NCBI GenBank assembly: GCA_014529385.2
Contig: CM043955.1
Span: forward strand, 146,604,640 to 146,668,639
Direction of reading: 5' to 3'
DNA length: 64,000 nt
Source of the DNA: Adiantum capillus-veneris
Lineage: Eukaryota > Streptophyta > Polypodiopsida > Polypodiales > Pteridaceae
Shown here: piece by piece, positions 1 to 10,760 of the stretch
How the letters are laid out: every line of letters starts with the position of its first letter
How positions within the stretch are numbered: position 1 is the first letter of the stretch
Position numbers and translations under genes: made by a program
Notes under the pieces: generated by a model
What the model saw: the letters and a program-made list of their open reading frames with translations, nothing else
Database searches by the model: none
What the model was told of the DNA's origin: nothing

Positions 1-234
1 GGCGTATATACAATGCACGGGGGAAAAAACCTCCTAAAGAGGGAAAAAATGCCCCGGCGGTCCTAGTGTGTTCACACACATCACTACCACATGTATATGG
101 TAACACACATTATCAGCTGGTAGTATATGCTCTTTGAGCAATCTACACAACATAAAAATACGATACAATTGTGTAAAAATCTATCAGATCATTATACATT
201 TAGAGTTTTATTAAAGTAAACTAATTGTAATAGA

Positions 235-745
235 TCACTTGAAAAGCGTTGTGACGCTAGTGTCACTCCATCCAAACTTTGCCTGCATGTTGAGAAGAAC
301 CAGGAGTGCTTTCAATCTAGACACACGTGCTCCATTATACAATGGCGTATTGGCTTCACTTTTCATATCATCATAGATAAGCCTTTCTGAATCCATGATC
401 GTCTCGATCATTTCATCAATCTCGGGCTCAAACATTGCCTCGTTGAGAATGTGGTCTGCATGATCATCCTCTGAGCTGTCAGAGGCTACATCTTGTGGCC
501 TCACATATGCTGCTTGACCAAATCGCCTGTGAACACGTCTATTGGGTTGCAAGATTGCTGCCTGCTGGCCAACGTCAGAGTCCGATGAGTTATAATTGGC
601 AACAACTCGATCTAAAATAGATGGATCGAACTCGCCAAATTCGCGAACGTGCTACAAAGAAACGCGTTTTGTCTATCGCACAACATGCTTGCAATGATTA
701 CAAGGACATAAGATCCTCGTTGAGAGATAGGTGTTTCGGTTGGAC
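235..745 (-). pseudogene. CACTA transposase N-terminal region (TNP2-like), broken
   Basis: Read from high to low coordinates, one frame shows a Cys-rich segment LCPCNHCKHVV (about 715-680), then an acidic stretch rich in Ser/Asp/Glu, then PLYNGARVSRLKALLVLLN followed by GWSD. This order resembles the transposase-associated zinc domain and the 'LYPGC...KL..L..L..L...GWSD' segment of plant En/Spm transposases. The frame is broken by at least two in-frame stops between about 650 and 680, and it ends in a stop at 235 before the catalytic Transposase_21 region. A plausible intron acceptor (TTTGTAG) lies at about 652-658, so part of the break could be an intron instead of a mutation. The product would be non-functional as present here. 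Confidence 0.6.
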
Positions 746-835
746 AACCCCACATCCTCGTCACTACTCATAATGAGGGTAAAAATCTTATAACCTGGAC
801 AACAAATTTAATCTTCTATTGGCATTCTTCGTCTT

Positions 836-838
<3 letters not shown>

Positions 839-881
<43 letters not shown>
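839..881. repeat. (CT)n microsatellite
   Basis: About 43 bases of uninterrupted TC dinucleotide. It lies upstream (in minus-strand sense) of the transposase remnant. Confidence 0.95.
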
Positions 882-884
<3 letters not shown>

Positions 885-889
885 TTCAC

Positions 890-1484
890 ACTGTAAACTA
901 TCTCACATTCTCTAGTTATGTCCAACCCCCGCACACCTCGGTCTAGAGGTGCACAGAGACCAGAACCACCGGGTTATAATCTCGTCTTTATTGGTCAATG
1001 CCTATATTTGTGGGTACAAGAAATCTACACACCCACGTCTACATGATACTGCATGTAGTGGACAAAACCCCTTTGCCTCTCTAGCTGTAGCATTTCACAG
1101 CATCTTAACATCTTTTCACAGTAGATCTTTGTTTGTAGCATGCAGGTACGCCATTCTTGCAATGTAGCTGATGTCTGCTCAAGGCACTTAATTCTTACTC
1201 TAGATTTGACGGGATGTGGTGTGTGTGTGTGTGTGACCCTTGGAATCGTCACCTTGCATCACTAATTTTTGTGTAGGCTCAATTTGCTCTTCCATTGGCT
1301 GATCATGACGGCTTATTGTATGGTAGCAGCAATCGAACATTCTGGTGGAATTTCTGGTCCGCATGGACTGTTGAGGCTGTGAGCGCATGAAATTTTCTCG
1401 CCATTTTTGACAAGCGTCGGCGGCTCTCTGAGTTGCGCCTATACGAAAATCTAAATCTAACCTTATCTTAAACGATAAAAAGAA
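890..1484. other. Non-coding stretch, nothing recognised
   Basis: Short open frames exist on both strands but none resembles a protein family. A short (GT)n run sits at about 1217-1233. I treat this as eroded transposon interior. Confidence 0.5.
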
Positions 1485-2190
1485 GAAAATGGTATAACCT
1501 TTTTATCACCCAAGTGTGGTAGATTGGTTATGCCAATTCCTCAATAACAAGTAAATAACTTAAATAAACCTAAATCTAATCTAATATAATGTAAATAAAC
1601 CTAAATATAATCTAATATAACGTAAATCTAAATCTAACGTAAATAAACCTAAATCTAATCAAACGTAAATCTAACTAAAAATAAACCTAAATCTAATGTA
1701 ATTTAACTTAAATAAACCTAAATATAATTTAACGTAAGTCTACATCTAACCTAATCTTTAATGTGTTTTGGGATAGTTTCCTACGACGTTAAAACTCTCT
1801 TCTTCTTGTGTGTGTGTGTGTGTGTGTGTGCCAATAAAAGAGAAAAATGGTATAACCTTTCTATCACCCAAGTGTGGTAGATTGGTTATGCCATTTTCCT
1901 CTTGAATAACAGGTCTTGAGTTCAACTCCTCCTCGGCTAGATCTTTAGGTCTCTTAAATTAGTTTCCTACGACGTTAAATTAAACTCTTTTCTTCTCGGG
2001 TGTGTGTGTGGGTGTGTGTGCATGCCAATAAAAAAAGGAGAAAAATGATATAACTTTTCTATCACCGAAGTGTGATAGATTGGTTATGCCATTTCCCTCA
2101 TGAATAACAGGTCTTGAGTTCAACTCCTGTCAACTAGATCTTTAAGGTCTCTTGGGATAGTTTCCTACGATGTTAAGACTCTCTTCTTCT
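1485..2190 (+). repeat. Three tandem tRNA-derived SINE-like units
   Basis: A unit of about 190 bp occurs three times: 1485-1805 (interrupted), 1838-2010 and 2037-2190. Each begins near AAAATGGTATAACC, passes through GTGTGGTAGATTGGTTATGC and has GAGTTCAACTCC where full (about 1918 and 2116). These resemble the polymerase III A and B boxes of a tRNA (B box consensus GGTTCGANTCC). Each unit ends in TAGTTTCCTACGA(C/T)GTTAA and a T/C-rich tail running into (TG)n or (CT)n. Such layouts are typical of tRNA-derived SINEs. The head-to-tail arrangement is unusual and could reflect local duplication instead of three insertions. Confidence 0.5.
1551..1765. repeat. AT-rich degenerate tandem repeat inside first SINE-like unit
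   Basis: Reiterated TAAATAAACCTAAATCTAAT-type units of varying length. The block sits where the first SINE-like unit should carry its B box, so it appears to have expanded within or replaced that part. It recalls plant telomere sequence (CCCTAAA) but has CCTAAAT spaced by variable A/T bases, so it is not a telomere array. Confidence 0.7.
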
Positions 2191-2198
2191 TCTTCTTT

Positions 2199-2235
<37 letters not shown>

Positions 2236-2425
2236 TTGTTTTATATCTTTTTCTTTCTCTCTCTCTCTCTCTTTTCCTCTCTCAATGTGTGTGTGCATTC
2301 TTTGTTTATGCATGTGTGTGTGCGTTTTTGGTTTATGCATGCTCTCTCTCTCTTTTCCTCTCTCAATGTGTGTATGCATTCTTTGTTTATGCATGTGTGT
2401 GTGTGTGTGTTTTGTTTATGCTTGT

Positions 2426-2464
<39 letters not shown>

Positions 2465-2471
2465 AACACAA

Positions 2472-2509
<38 letters not shown>

Positions 2510-2660
2510 GGAGAGAAAGAGGGGAAGGGAACATGAGAGTGAGGAGAGGGAAGGTGCATACTTGGCTCTCTTTCCTCTCCTTGTGTGTGTGCGTGTGTGG
2601 AGAAGAAAGAGAGAGAGAGAGGGAGAGCGTGCGTTACCTTGCTTGCTTGAGCACGCACCG
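2191..2660. repeat. Compound microsatellite (CT)n/(TG)n/(GA)n
   Basis: Alternating CT, TG and GA tracts, including two near-identical copies of a segment with TTTGTTTATGCATGTGTGTG (about 2300-2325 and 2378-2403). Open frames here encode only Ser-Leu or Cys-Val repeats and are artefacts of the repeat. Confidence 0.9.
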
Positions 2661-2723
2661 AAAACTCAGATATGAGATCTGAGTTGTCGGACGCTCTCGA
2701 TTATTTTTTTAAAGCCCTGGTGG

Positions 2724-2830
2724 CGTCGCTATGTTACTTGTAACATAGTGACGGTCATAGCGATGCCGTGTTTTTTCATGTTTGAGCGTTGCACTACGAG
2801 CGTCGCTACTATTAAGTACCTCTTGTAGTG
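2724..2830 (-). repeat. CACTA terminal and subterminal repeats
   Basis: CACTACAAGAGGTACTTAAT (minus strand, 2830 to 2811) is the terminal inverted repeat. Next to it, GTCGCTATGTTAC (2726-2738) and GTAACATAGTGAC (2741-2753) form a 13-bp hairpin with one mismatch and a 2-base loop. Further GCGTCGCTA/CATAGCGAT copies occur at about 2757-2766 and 2790-2800. In CACTA elements such subterminal motifs bind the element's own protein, and I infer that role here. Confidence 0.6.
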
Positions 2831-2834
2831 TTAT

Positions 2835-3193
2835 TGAGCCTTTGTATTCATTATTGTATTTGATAGGATAGGAGTAATGTAACTCTTCATAAAATATTCA
2901 TTGTAAAAGGAGTGATGTAGCTCGTTATAAACATTTGTATATTCAATGATTTTTATAATATAACGGTGGGTGTAGATAGAGCTGTGGGTTTTTCCCTTGA
3001 TCCCCCAAGGGTTTTTTCATCCACAGTTAGGGACCCTTATTTGAGCGGGGATATTGAGTTTATATGTGAAGGTACTCAATATATGGCTTCTCTATATATG
3101 GCACCCAGGTCCCCTCTATATATACATCATCTCATGTGTGTATTCTACACACTTTGGGGTTCTATTTCTGTGCTCTCTCCTTCTCTCTCAACA
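2835..3193 (+). other. Possible LTR or promoter-like fragment, unassigned
   Basis: AT-rich sequence with short internal repeats (GGAGTAATGTAACTC / GGAGTGATGTAGCTC) and TATA-like motifs (CTATATATGG, about 3091-3101). It ends in a pyrimidine run CTCTCTCCTTCTCTCTCAACA just before the truncated gypsy LTR. The TATA motif and CA-ending pyrimidine tail suggest the end of an LTR, but no second copy is present to test this. Confidence 0.25.
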
Positions 3194-4631
3194 AGATAGG
3201 CATGAACAATATTTCAAAAGAGAGAGAAATTAAGCTATTGACAACAGTTGAGGACTGGATTTACATGGAGCCGGTCCCCCCTCCAAAAGACTTTGTATTA
3301 TAGGTTTCCCATATCATTTTACAATACAATACTTTGTGTTCCTTCAATAACTTGATGGTGCAATGAAGATGGAAGTTTCAAGCACCATGCACACACTTAT
3401 AAAACACAACATCAATTACCTCACGGTCTCAAACCCAAGACCTCACACACCTTTGAAGATGGTGAGAGCTAGAGGGGTATGAGAGTATATTGAGAGGAAG
3501 GAGTAGTCTTACGAGAAAGAAGTATATCTCCTCACATAATCACTCATAAAAGCTTAGCATATCTTAGTAATTAGCATGGTAGAGGAGATGAGCATGCATC
3601 GAAGCTTGGCTCTTGGTTGGATTTGCTTCACAAAGCAAGAGTTGTTGTTGTAGTCCTCCCTTCTCACAAGCTTGGGGTAGACGATGAGCTTTCCATTAAA
3701 GCTTAAGAAGGAGAGAGAGAGTCTTCTTGCTTCACACATGAGATTGTTTGAGGGTGTGTGTGATAATGCCTTGCCAAAAACAGCTCCCTCTCTCTTTTGG
3801 TTGACCCTATTGCAAATTACTCTTGCCGGCATCCCATTGGACCCTGCAAAGCTTAGCCAATCATAATTGAGAAGCATAATTGATAGCCTTGTGACATGTG
3901 TCCCCCTTTCCCCTTTTGTGAGAGCTTCAGGTAATTAAATAATGCAACTAAACTCTCATTGGACCCCTTTGTCTCCTGGACAATAGGAATCAGGCAAGCC
4001 ATTGAGCTGTTGAATGCTCATTGGACCCCTTGGGAGACTGTCCAATAGTCTTCTAGAGAGCTTAATTCTTATTGGTTCTTTTCTCAAGTGTTTTTAAATG
4101 AATTAAATTAGATTTACTCTAGCCTAATTCTCATTGGTCCACCTCTATGGCCATCCAATAGGATTTGAGTGCACCTTGTGGGTGGGCAACTACGCTAGGG
4201 AGCTGACATGTGTCCCCTATTCCCTTTGTGTAAAGGGAGCCTGTGAGTGAGTGTGTGTGTGTTTCTCTCTCATCCACTACTTACAGGGCTTGCCCCCTCC
4301 TATGTAAAAGTCTTGAAGACTTCTATGTACACTCGCAAAGCATCCAATTTCGCTAAGCTTGACCATTTGAACATAACCTTTGAATTTTGGAACCTTAGCA
4401 TTTTAGAAGTCTTAATGGGCTGAACCTTAGGGTCTTTGAAGCCCATTGTTGCTCTTTTGCAGATGGCTCCCCTTTTGGATCCCTATTTTCCCTCCTTTGG
4501 GTCCCTACTGTCGTCAGTCTGTCAGCTTAACCAATATTCTAGCTTTTTCTCCCCTGGCACTTCCCCATATTAAATGATCGGTTTAACATGAGAAAATCAT
4601 GTAGGAGAATTATATATTAGCTATTATGACT
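3194..4631 (-). repeat. 3' LTR of Ty3/gypsy element 1 (LTR family A), truncated
   Basis: This segment matches three other copies in the window: 11998-12472 and 29080-30102 (same orientation) and the solo LTR at 34369-35964 (opposite orientation). The start corresponds to base ~141 of the full LTR, so about 140 bp are missing at the left end. The right end (TATTATGAC at 4622-4630) borders the polypurine tract CAAGAGAGAGG read on the minus strand, which places it downstream of the polyprotein. Full family-A LTRs run TG...CA over about 1.6 kb. Confidence 0.85.
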
Positions 4632-4986
4632 TTACCTCTCTCTTGAAATCATAGTCATCCTCGACTATGGGATAGAGAAGATAAAGCCTATTCATTTGTC
4701 CTTTTTCTAGCAGGTAGAGGATCCCTATGTTACCCTACGACATTGTTCCAGAATGGATGATTAATCCATTTGGCACTTGAGAGCCTAAGGCTACCGCAAG
4801 CATGTCTGTGCATTAGTCATATGAATCTTCCATAGTAGAGTGACAAGCTCTACTTGGTGTTTGGAAGACGTCATCTCCACAAACTTGATTCTAAGAATGC
4901 ATACTACTCAATATTTGTGCACAATAAAGAAAAAGAGAGTCTTATAAGACAGAAACTTTGTTCATTTTAAACATTTGTACATTTGC

Positions 4987-5260
4987 TTACTCTAGGGAAG
5001 CATTGTAAGCATGGAAAAGGTTTAGGTTATCCTTTAATTGTATGCCTTGCATCCATCTAGCATCTTCAAAAGGATAATTCTTAAACTTAATAAGATACCA
5101 TCGGATAGTATTACCGCCTCTTAATACCTTGTCTTCATGTCGGAGAATGGACTCGAGCTGCAACACCTCTTCTTGGTCCTTGATCTCCGATGGGTCTTCA
5201 ATATTTGGTTCTTAAGGTGGCTCTCCTTTGTAAGGCTTTAGTAGGCTCACATGAAAAGCA
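4987..5260 (-). pseudogene. Element 1: C-terminal chromodomain-like tail
   Basis: Minus-strand frame ends at a stop at 4987. It includes WYLIKFKNYPFEDARWMQG, resembling the chromodomain tail of plant gypsy integrases (aromatic residues plus the WKNY...ATW core). This tail is thought to steer integration to heterochromatin by reading histone methylation. The same tail occurs in element 2 just before its stop at 43011. Here the upstream half of the domain is duplicated and separated by an insertion (see 5261-6659). Confidence 0.6.
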
Positions 5261-6659
5261 CTAGGTTGGTAATGGGACACTTTTATGTCCTAGGACACTT
5301 TTATGTTCTGTTAAGTGACCATTTTCCTTGAATTATGTCAAGAGTTTCAAAATGGATTTTGAGGTGCTATCTATCTAGAAAGTTGTCTCATGACCTGAAA
5401 AAAACTCGACATTTTTTTGGAATATCAATTCCATCTTTAACCTTGTCCTTGCACAACATTTCACAACCTAAATTGTGTGAAAAAACGGGTCTTGTTTTTG
5501 GTTTTTTTCAACTTTTTGCAACTATACCACTCTAGAATTCATGTTTGTGAGGTCTATAATGCTAGAGAACTATCTTTAGTAGTCCTCAACATGTCTTGAT
5601 GCTTCTAGGGAGAAATAAATGTTAAAGTTGTAAGTTATGACCAAATTAAAAAAATTGTAAAATCCTGTTTTTTAGCTAATTTTAGCTCTTCTATGATTTT
5701 TTTGGTGGCTTTCATGATATCCAAATGCAGTGTTGATTTTCTATGTCGCATATTGTAACATAAAGCTAATATTCCTTGAGTTTTGGGGCACCTAATACCC
5801 TATTTTACATAGTAGACGAAGATGGTTGATTTTTTCAATTATAGAAGAAAATGAAACATTCTAGTATACCAAGTATAACTTTTTCAATATTGTTAGTTTC
5901 TTGTGACAAGTACATGCATTTTTTAGGTAGTAACCATATCTAGTCATAAGGATCAAATTTGGCTAGATATTGAATAGTTTCAATGGGATTCTACAACTCA
6001 TAATGTTGAACCCATTTTTTTCATGTTTGCTGTATTCAACACTTCATCTTTGTCCCCAAGATTCTCCTTGGTAAGAGATGTATTCAACTCATTTTTTTCA
6101 TGTTTGCTGTATTCAACACTTCATCTTTGTCCCCAAGATTCTCCTTGGTAAGAGATGTATTATTCTTTTGACATGCTCCATGGCTCCTTATGAACCTAAA
6201 GGATAATAGGGAACTAAGAAAACATGCATATATTATTTGTATTGAGCGTGGCTATAGAAACTTTGATGGTAGGTTTGCAGAATGGTAAAAATTTAACTTT
6301 TTTGTACCAAACAAAAAATAGTGAGTGAGAAGAAATCATATGTTTTGATCACCAACTCATTGAAGTTCACTAGGGAATTTATCTGAAGTCCTACAAAAAT
6401 ACCTAATCTTATTTTTATGGAACAAAACGTAAGAAATGACTGTTTTGATGAAAATGTACTGGTCCATCAACTTTGGAGGCTTGGTGTGACCAAAAGATGA
6501 GAAATTTTACAAGTTTCTTATTTTTCCATGTGTAGTAGGCCTTGAACTATAACCTCATGAAAGGATTTTACAAAATGAGTGGATCTACTATGGTTTTGGA
6601 GGTTTTTTTCAAAACCCTAAAAGCACACTTTTATGTCCTGCTAGGTTACCAACCTAGTG
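5261..6659. mobile_element. 1.4-kb non-coding insertion with 14-bp terminal inverted repeats
   Basis: CACTAGGTTGGTAA (5259-5272) and its perfect complement TTACCAACCTAGTG (6646-6659) bound a segment that interrupts element 1's chromodomain region. The flanks are not a short target duplication. They are 140-bp direct copies of element-1 sequence (5121-5260 and 6660-6799, one mismatch seen). No coding capacity was recognised. It may be a MITE-like element with an unusual long flank duplication, or a recombination product. Confidence 0.55.
6005..6165. repeat. 78-bp tandem duplication
   Basis: TTCATGTTTGCTGTATTCAA through GGTAAGAGATGTATT occurs twice head to tail within the 1.4-kb insertion. The copies look essentially identical, implying a recent duplication. 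Confidence 0.85.
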
Positions 6660-6944
6660 TTAATACCTTGTCTTCATGTCGGAGAATGGACTCGAGCTGC
6701 AACACCTCTTCTTGGTCCGTGATCTCCGATGGGTCTTCAATATTTGGTTCTTAAGGTGGCTCTCCTTTGTAAGGCTTTAGTAGGCTCACATGAAAAGCAT
6801 TGTGTATGAGCCAATGACTAGGCAACTTGAGTTGACAAGCTGTGTCATTGATTGGTCTAAGAATCTACAAGGGACCATAGTACCTTTTTTCTAACTTAGC
6901 ATAGTACTTTTGGTGTCCCGTAGGATTCTTGCTTGTGGTGTGTC

Positions 6945-7880
6945 TTAATCGAGGCTTGGAAATTTTAAGCAAGACCCAATCATTTTCTTTAAATGCTTGG
7001 GCTCTTCTGTGCTTATCTCAGCGACAGCCTTTTGCCTTTGTTGTGAGATAGAGATAGCATCCTTAATCTTTTGGAAAGATTCTTGTAGGTCTCCGCTATA
7101 CTCATCTGCAGCGAAGATCTTCCCGTGTACCTTAAGGAACAGGGGACTTTTTGATCTTCCCTCAATTACCTCAAAAGGTGATTTTCCCGTGGAAGTATGT
7201 ACAGTGTTATTGTAGGCATACTCCACTAAGGGTAAGTATTTCTCCCATTGGGACCTTTGATCTACTTCCGTTACATAGGCTTTTAGTAGATCAAGAATTG
7301 TTAGGTTAGCTATTTCACTTTGGCCATCTATTTGCGGGTGATAGGCCAAAGAGAAGTTTAGCCTTGTCCCTAAATTCTCAAAGAGACCCTTCCAGAAATT
7401 ACTGGTCATTCTAGGATCTCTATCCGACACTATGGACATTGGCAAGCCATGGTACTTGAAGATTTGTGATATGAAGAGGGTTTCCATTTGATGGCTTTGA
7501 TAGTCTTTTTGACAGGTATAAAATGATCCTGTTTGGGCTGAATGTGTCTAGTATCGTCCATATTTCCGTATTCCCATGGATAGACTTAGGCAATCCAAAT
7601 ATATAATACATGGATATGCTCTCCCATGGTGAGTTAAGGATTGGCAAAGGTTGAAGCAATCCAGGTTGCTTCCCTCTATCAAACTTCGTCTTTTGGCATA
7701 CCACACATTTAGAAACATACTCTTGTATCTTTTCTTTCATGGTAGGCCAATACAAATATGTTTCAATCGCTTTTAGGGTAGACTGAATCCCTCTATGCCC
7801 CACATAAGTAGGAGCATGAGATTCATACATTACTTTCTCACGTAGTGAGTTAGTAACACATAGTCTATTGCCAAGAGAAG
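6945..7880 (-). pseudogene. Element 1: integrase
   Basis: Zinc-binding HHCC domain first (HAPTYVGHRG ... CVVCQKTK, about 7818-7690), then the rve catalytic core with SIVSDRDPRMT, FWKGLFENLGTRLNFS and AYHPQIDGQSEIAN, then a C-terminal region. The first catalytic acidic residue is apparently lost: the usual 'SMDFI' reads SMYY here (about 7600). The frame shifts around 7450-7490. Integrase would insert the cDNA into the genome; this copy is inactive. Confidence 0.85.
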
Positions 7881-9330
7881 ATAACCATCTTGTAAAGTAA
7901 ATGGTTCCTCTTTCTTCCCTAGTGCAAGGGCTGAAGTCACATCTTTAAAATTGGGATCAATAGCGTACTCATCTATCATAGAAGATAGATCATTGTGAGT
8001 TGCTATGGAAACCGCATTCACTCTCGGCCGTCTTGAGAGTGCATCGGCTACTTGATTATGCTTGCCAGCAATGTGAGCAATATGAAAATGAAATTGCAAA
8101 AGGAGATTTTCCCACCTCATTTGTTCATTGCAGAGCTTGGTCTCGTCATGAAGTAATTAAGGCTTTGGTGATCCGTCCGCAGAATGAAAGGAGTCCCCAG
8201 TAAATAGTGCTTCCATGAGTCTAAGGCATGTAGAACTGCAAGGAGTTCCTTTTCATATATGCCTAGAGCTTGCTCAACAGGGTCAAGCCTTCAACTTCCA
8301 TAGGCTATGGTGTGCCCTTCTTGGAACAAAACAACTCCAAGGAAATCACCACAAGCATCACATTGGACCTCAAATGGCTTTGAGAGATCCGGAAATGTAA
8401 GCACAGGTTGAGAGATAAGCTTTTCTTTAATCTTTTTGAAAGCATTGTTCTCCTTGGCAAACCATGTATACCTAACATTTTTCTTTGTTAGGTTATGTAA
8501 TGGTCCTGCTATTAGTGAGAACTTTTCTATGAAGCATCTATAGTATGCACACATACCTATAAAGATTCTTAATTCATGAAGACTCCTTGGATTAGGCCAT
8601 CCTTTTATCACCTCTAGCTTTTATGGATCCGTTTGGATGCCATCTTGAGAGATAATGTGACCTAAATACTGAATCTCTTGTAGGAAAAACTCACTTTTCT
8701 TCCGATTAACATAAAGTTTATTCTCTCTTAAGACTTGAAATATTACCTGGAGGTGTTGCTTGTGTTCGTTTAGTGAATTAGAGTAGATGATAATATCATC
8801 AAAGAACACTCCAGTAAAGGTTCTGTGCGGCCTGAATAGCTTCTGCATCAAGCGGTTGAATGTGGCGGGTGCATTGGTCAAACCAAAAGGCATGACAATG
8901 TATTTGTAAAGACCAGACGTAGTGCGAAATGTGGTCTTTACAATGTCTTGGTCAACTATCCTTATTTGATGGTATCCGCTTTTTAGGTCAATCATACTGA
9001 AGTAGGTCGACCCTTGTAGCTTATCAAATAGGTCTTCTACCCGTGGAATGGGAAACCTATTTTTTGATAGTGATCCTATTAGTTCTCTATAGTCAACACA
9101 CATACGATATGTGACGTCTTTCTTTTACACTAGTAATGTGGGTGAGCAAAATGGAGATGAGCTAGGCCTAACCATGCCCTTCTCAACTAACTCATGCACT
9201 TGCCACATAATCTCCTCTTTTGAGCTTGAGAAACTCTATAAGAAGGTTTATTAGGCGGTGAACTTCCTAGAAGAAGTTCAATTGCATGGTCATCATTGCC
9301 TTGTTTAGGAGGTAGCTCACAAGGGATGTC
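7830..9330 (-). pseudogene. Element 1: reverse transcriptase and RNase H
   Basis: The reverse transcriptase core includes [48 protein letters not shown] and the catalytic FFDDIIIYS (F-x-DD form of YxDD, about 8800). After a stop at 8618-8620 the frame continues with IKGWPNPRSLHELRIFIGM and the RNase H start (FEVQCDACGDFLGVVLF). A further stop at about 8290 precedes the RNase H end with FHIAHIAGKHNQVADALSR (about 8080). Domain order and motifs are those of Ty3/gypsy Pol. Confidence 0.9.
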
Positions 9331-9331
9331 G

Positions 9332-9895
9332 TCAATAAAGACATCTTGAAATCCCTTGAGAAAATTGGATAACTACTTCCTTGTAATTATTTATATTTTC
9401 TTTTGCTAAAGCATTAGGTTCATTTTGAGAATCTCTAACAAAAATCATGTACACGGAAATAGAGCTCTTTATTGACTTATTGAAAGCTTGCATATGTACA
9501 ATGGGTATGGTGTTACCCATGTCTTTGGCATCTATGTACATATCTTTTTCCCTGAACCTAAAGTAGATTTTCCTGTCAGGGAATTTAACATTGGCAGCCA
9601 TGCGATCAAACCATGGTGCCCCTATGATTACATCCTCGTGCTTGAGAGGAGAGATAAAGAAGTCCTCTTTGTCCACATAGCTTTGGACATGGAGCGCCAA
9701 TTTCCTACTCAAGGGAGTGACTGGAGCTTCTTGCCCCTTGAAAGCACCATCGGCGTGTAGGACATCTCCCACTCATAGGCTTGGATGCCTAGCTTGGTGG
9801 CCAACTCTATGGATATGAAATTGAGAGTAGAACCAGGTTCAAAGAGAATAGAAGCATTATGTTCTCTTACCTTTTCCCAAGCATGGCATAGAGGA
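9332..9895 (-). pseudogene. Element 1: aspartic protease
   Basis: The active-site segment reads LFEPGSTLNFIS (about 9860-9825); the family has Asp where Glu stands here. Element 2 keeps LFDQGSTHNFIS. Downstream DVIIGAPWFDRM and KIYFRFREKDMY match the flap and C-terminal part of plant gypsy gag-asp proteases. The Asp-to-Glu change would abolish normal catalysis. The frame is broken between the active site and the flap. Confidence 0.75.
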
Positions 9896-9899
9896 GATC

Positions 9900-10760
9900 C
9901 TTTGTGGTGATCTTCCTCTTCTTGGATTTAGACCAATGTAGCTCTAGAAGGATGATGGCGGGTGTTCTTTTGGGGGCAAGCACGGTATGCATATCCTTGC
10001 TCGCCGCACTTGAAACAACAATTATCCTTGCGATAACGCTCAAGCTCTTTAGGAGAGAGTTTGTTTTTTCCTTTGTAAACTCCCTTATCCTTAGCTTTAT
10101 AGTTATTGGAATTGCCCTTAGGAGACTTTTGGACATTGTCCTTCCCCTTAGGCTCATTGGAACCTTTGTTTTCCGTGGGCTTAAGATTTCTCTTAGAGCA
10201 TGTTTTGAAATTGATTTGTGAAGCCACCATGGTATGGTGTATGATCGCGGATATGGTGTGTGGCCTTTGGGAGTTGACATACTCCACCATATCTTCAGTT
10301 AAGCCCGCACAAAATTGTTGTTATTGATCTCCAAAGTCCATATTTTTGAAGACAATGGATTTGAGATGTAAGTCCCAGTCTACATATTTGTGAATGGATT
10401 CATAGGGAGAGAGCTTCAAGATTCGCGATTCGGTGAGTACTTTGTCTTTGGCATCGGTGGCCAAAAACATGGAAGCTCTTAAAGCTTTCCATGTTTGTGG
10501 GGCTTCATCGTTTGCTCGTAGGCTAGACCACCATTGCCCCTGGAGGACTTTTGAAAATGCATAGCTACATGGTGTAGCTTAGAGGACTCCGTGAATCCCT
10601 CATCTCCAAACTCCGCATCAAATTGTTGGATGAAAGCCAAGACTTTATCCGTAGCACCAAAGGTGCCATCGTAGGTAAGGAAAGAGATGTTCTTTCCTCC
10701 CTATTTGAACTTCTTGATCTTGGATGATCTCTTCCACGTGACATAGGATTTCCTATGGCC
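9900..10760 (-). pseudogene. Element 1: gag C-terminal half with zinc knuckle
   Basis: A Lys/Asn-rich segment leads into CFKCGEQGYAYRACP (about 10015-9970), a CCHC knuckle in which the His is Tyr. Element 2 keeps His at this position (KCGEQGHGYHSC). A CAT-to-TAT change would explain it. The part before it (about 10760-10300) aligns by eye with element 2's gag (SKIKKFK and MVEYVNSQRP / MIKYVNSQRP). Gag would form the retrotransposon particle and bind RNA. Confidence 0.75.

Larger units (their letters stand above)
1..2830 (-). mobile_element. Decayed CACTA (En/Spm-like) DNA transposon, 5' part
   Basis: The right boundary carries CACTACAAGA read on the minus strand (2830 to 2821), the classic CACTA-superfamily terminus. 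Inside it lie subterminal copies of GTCGCTATG/CATAGCGAT-type motifs in both orientations (about 2724-2800), another CACTA hallmark. A transposase N-terminal pseudogene at 235-745 runs on the same strand in the expected 5'-to-3' order. The other terminus is not in the window, so the element continues left of base 1. The space between terminus and coding remnant is filled with SINE-like units and simple repeats. The two pieces are linked only by order, orientation and family match, so they could come from two separate CACTA copies. Confidence 0.6.

Noticed and set aside
1551-1765. Telomere-like CCTAAAT repeats
   Set aside because: The unit is not CCCTAAA, the spacing is irregular and the array is short and AT-rich. 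Treated as a degenerate minisatellite.
2170-2682. Open frames rich in Ser-Leu or Cys-Val over microsatellite DNA
   Set aside because: They are translations of (CT)n/(TG)n repeats. The same applies to frames at 28516-28953, 33648-34033, 43681-44084, 45371-45635, 48052-48336 and 63674-63982.
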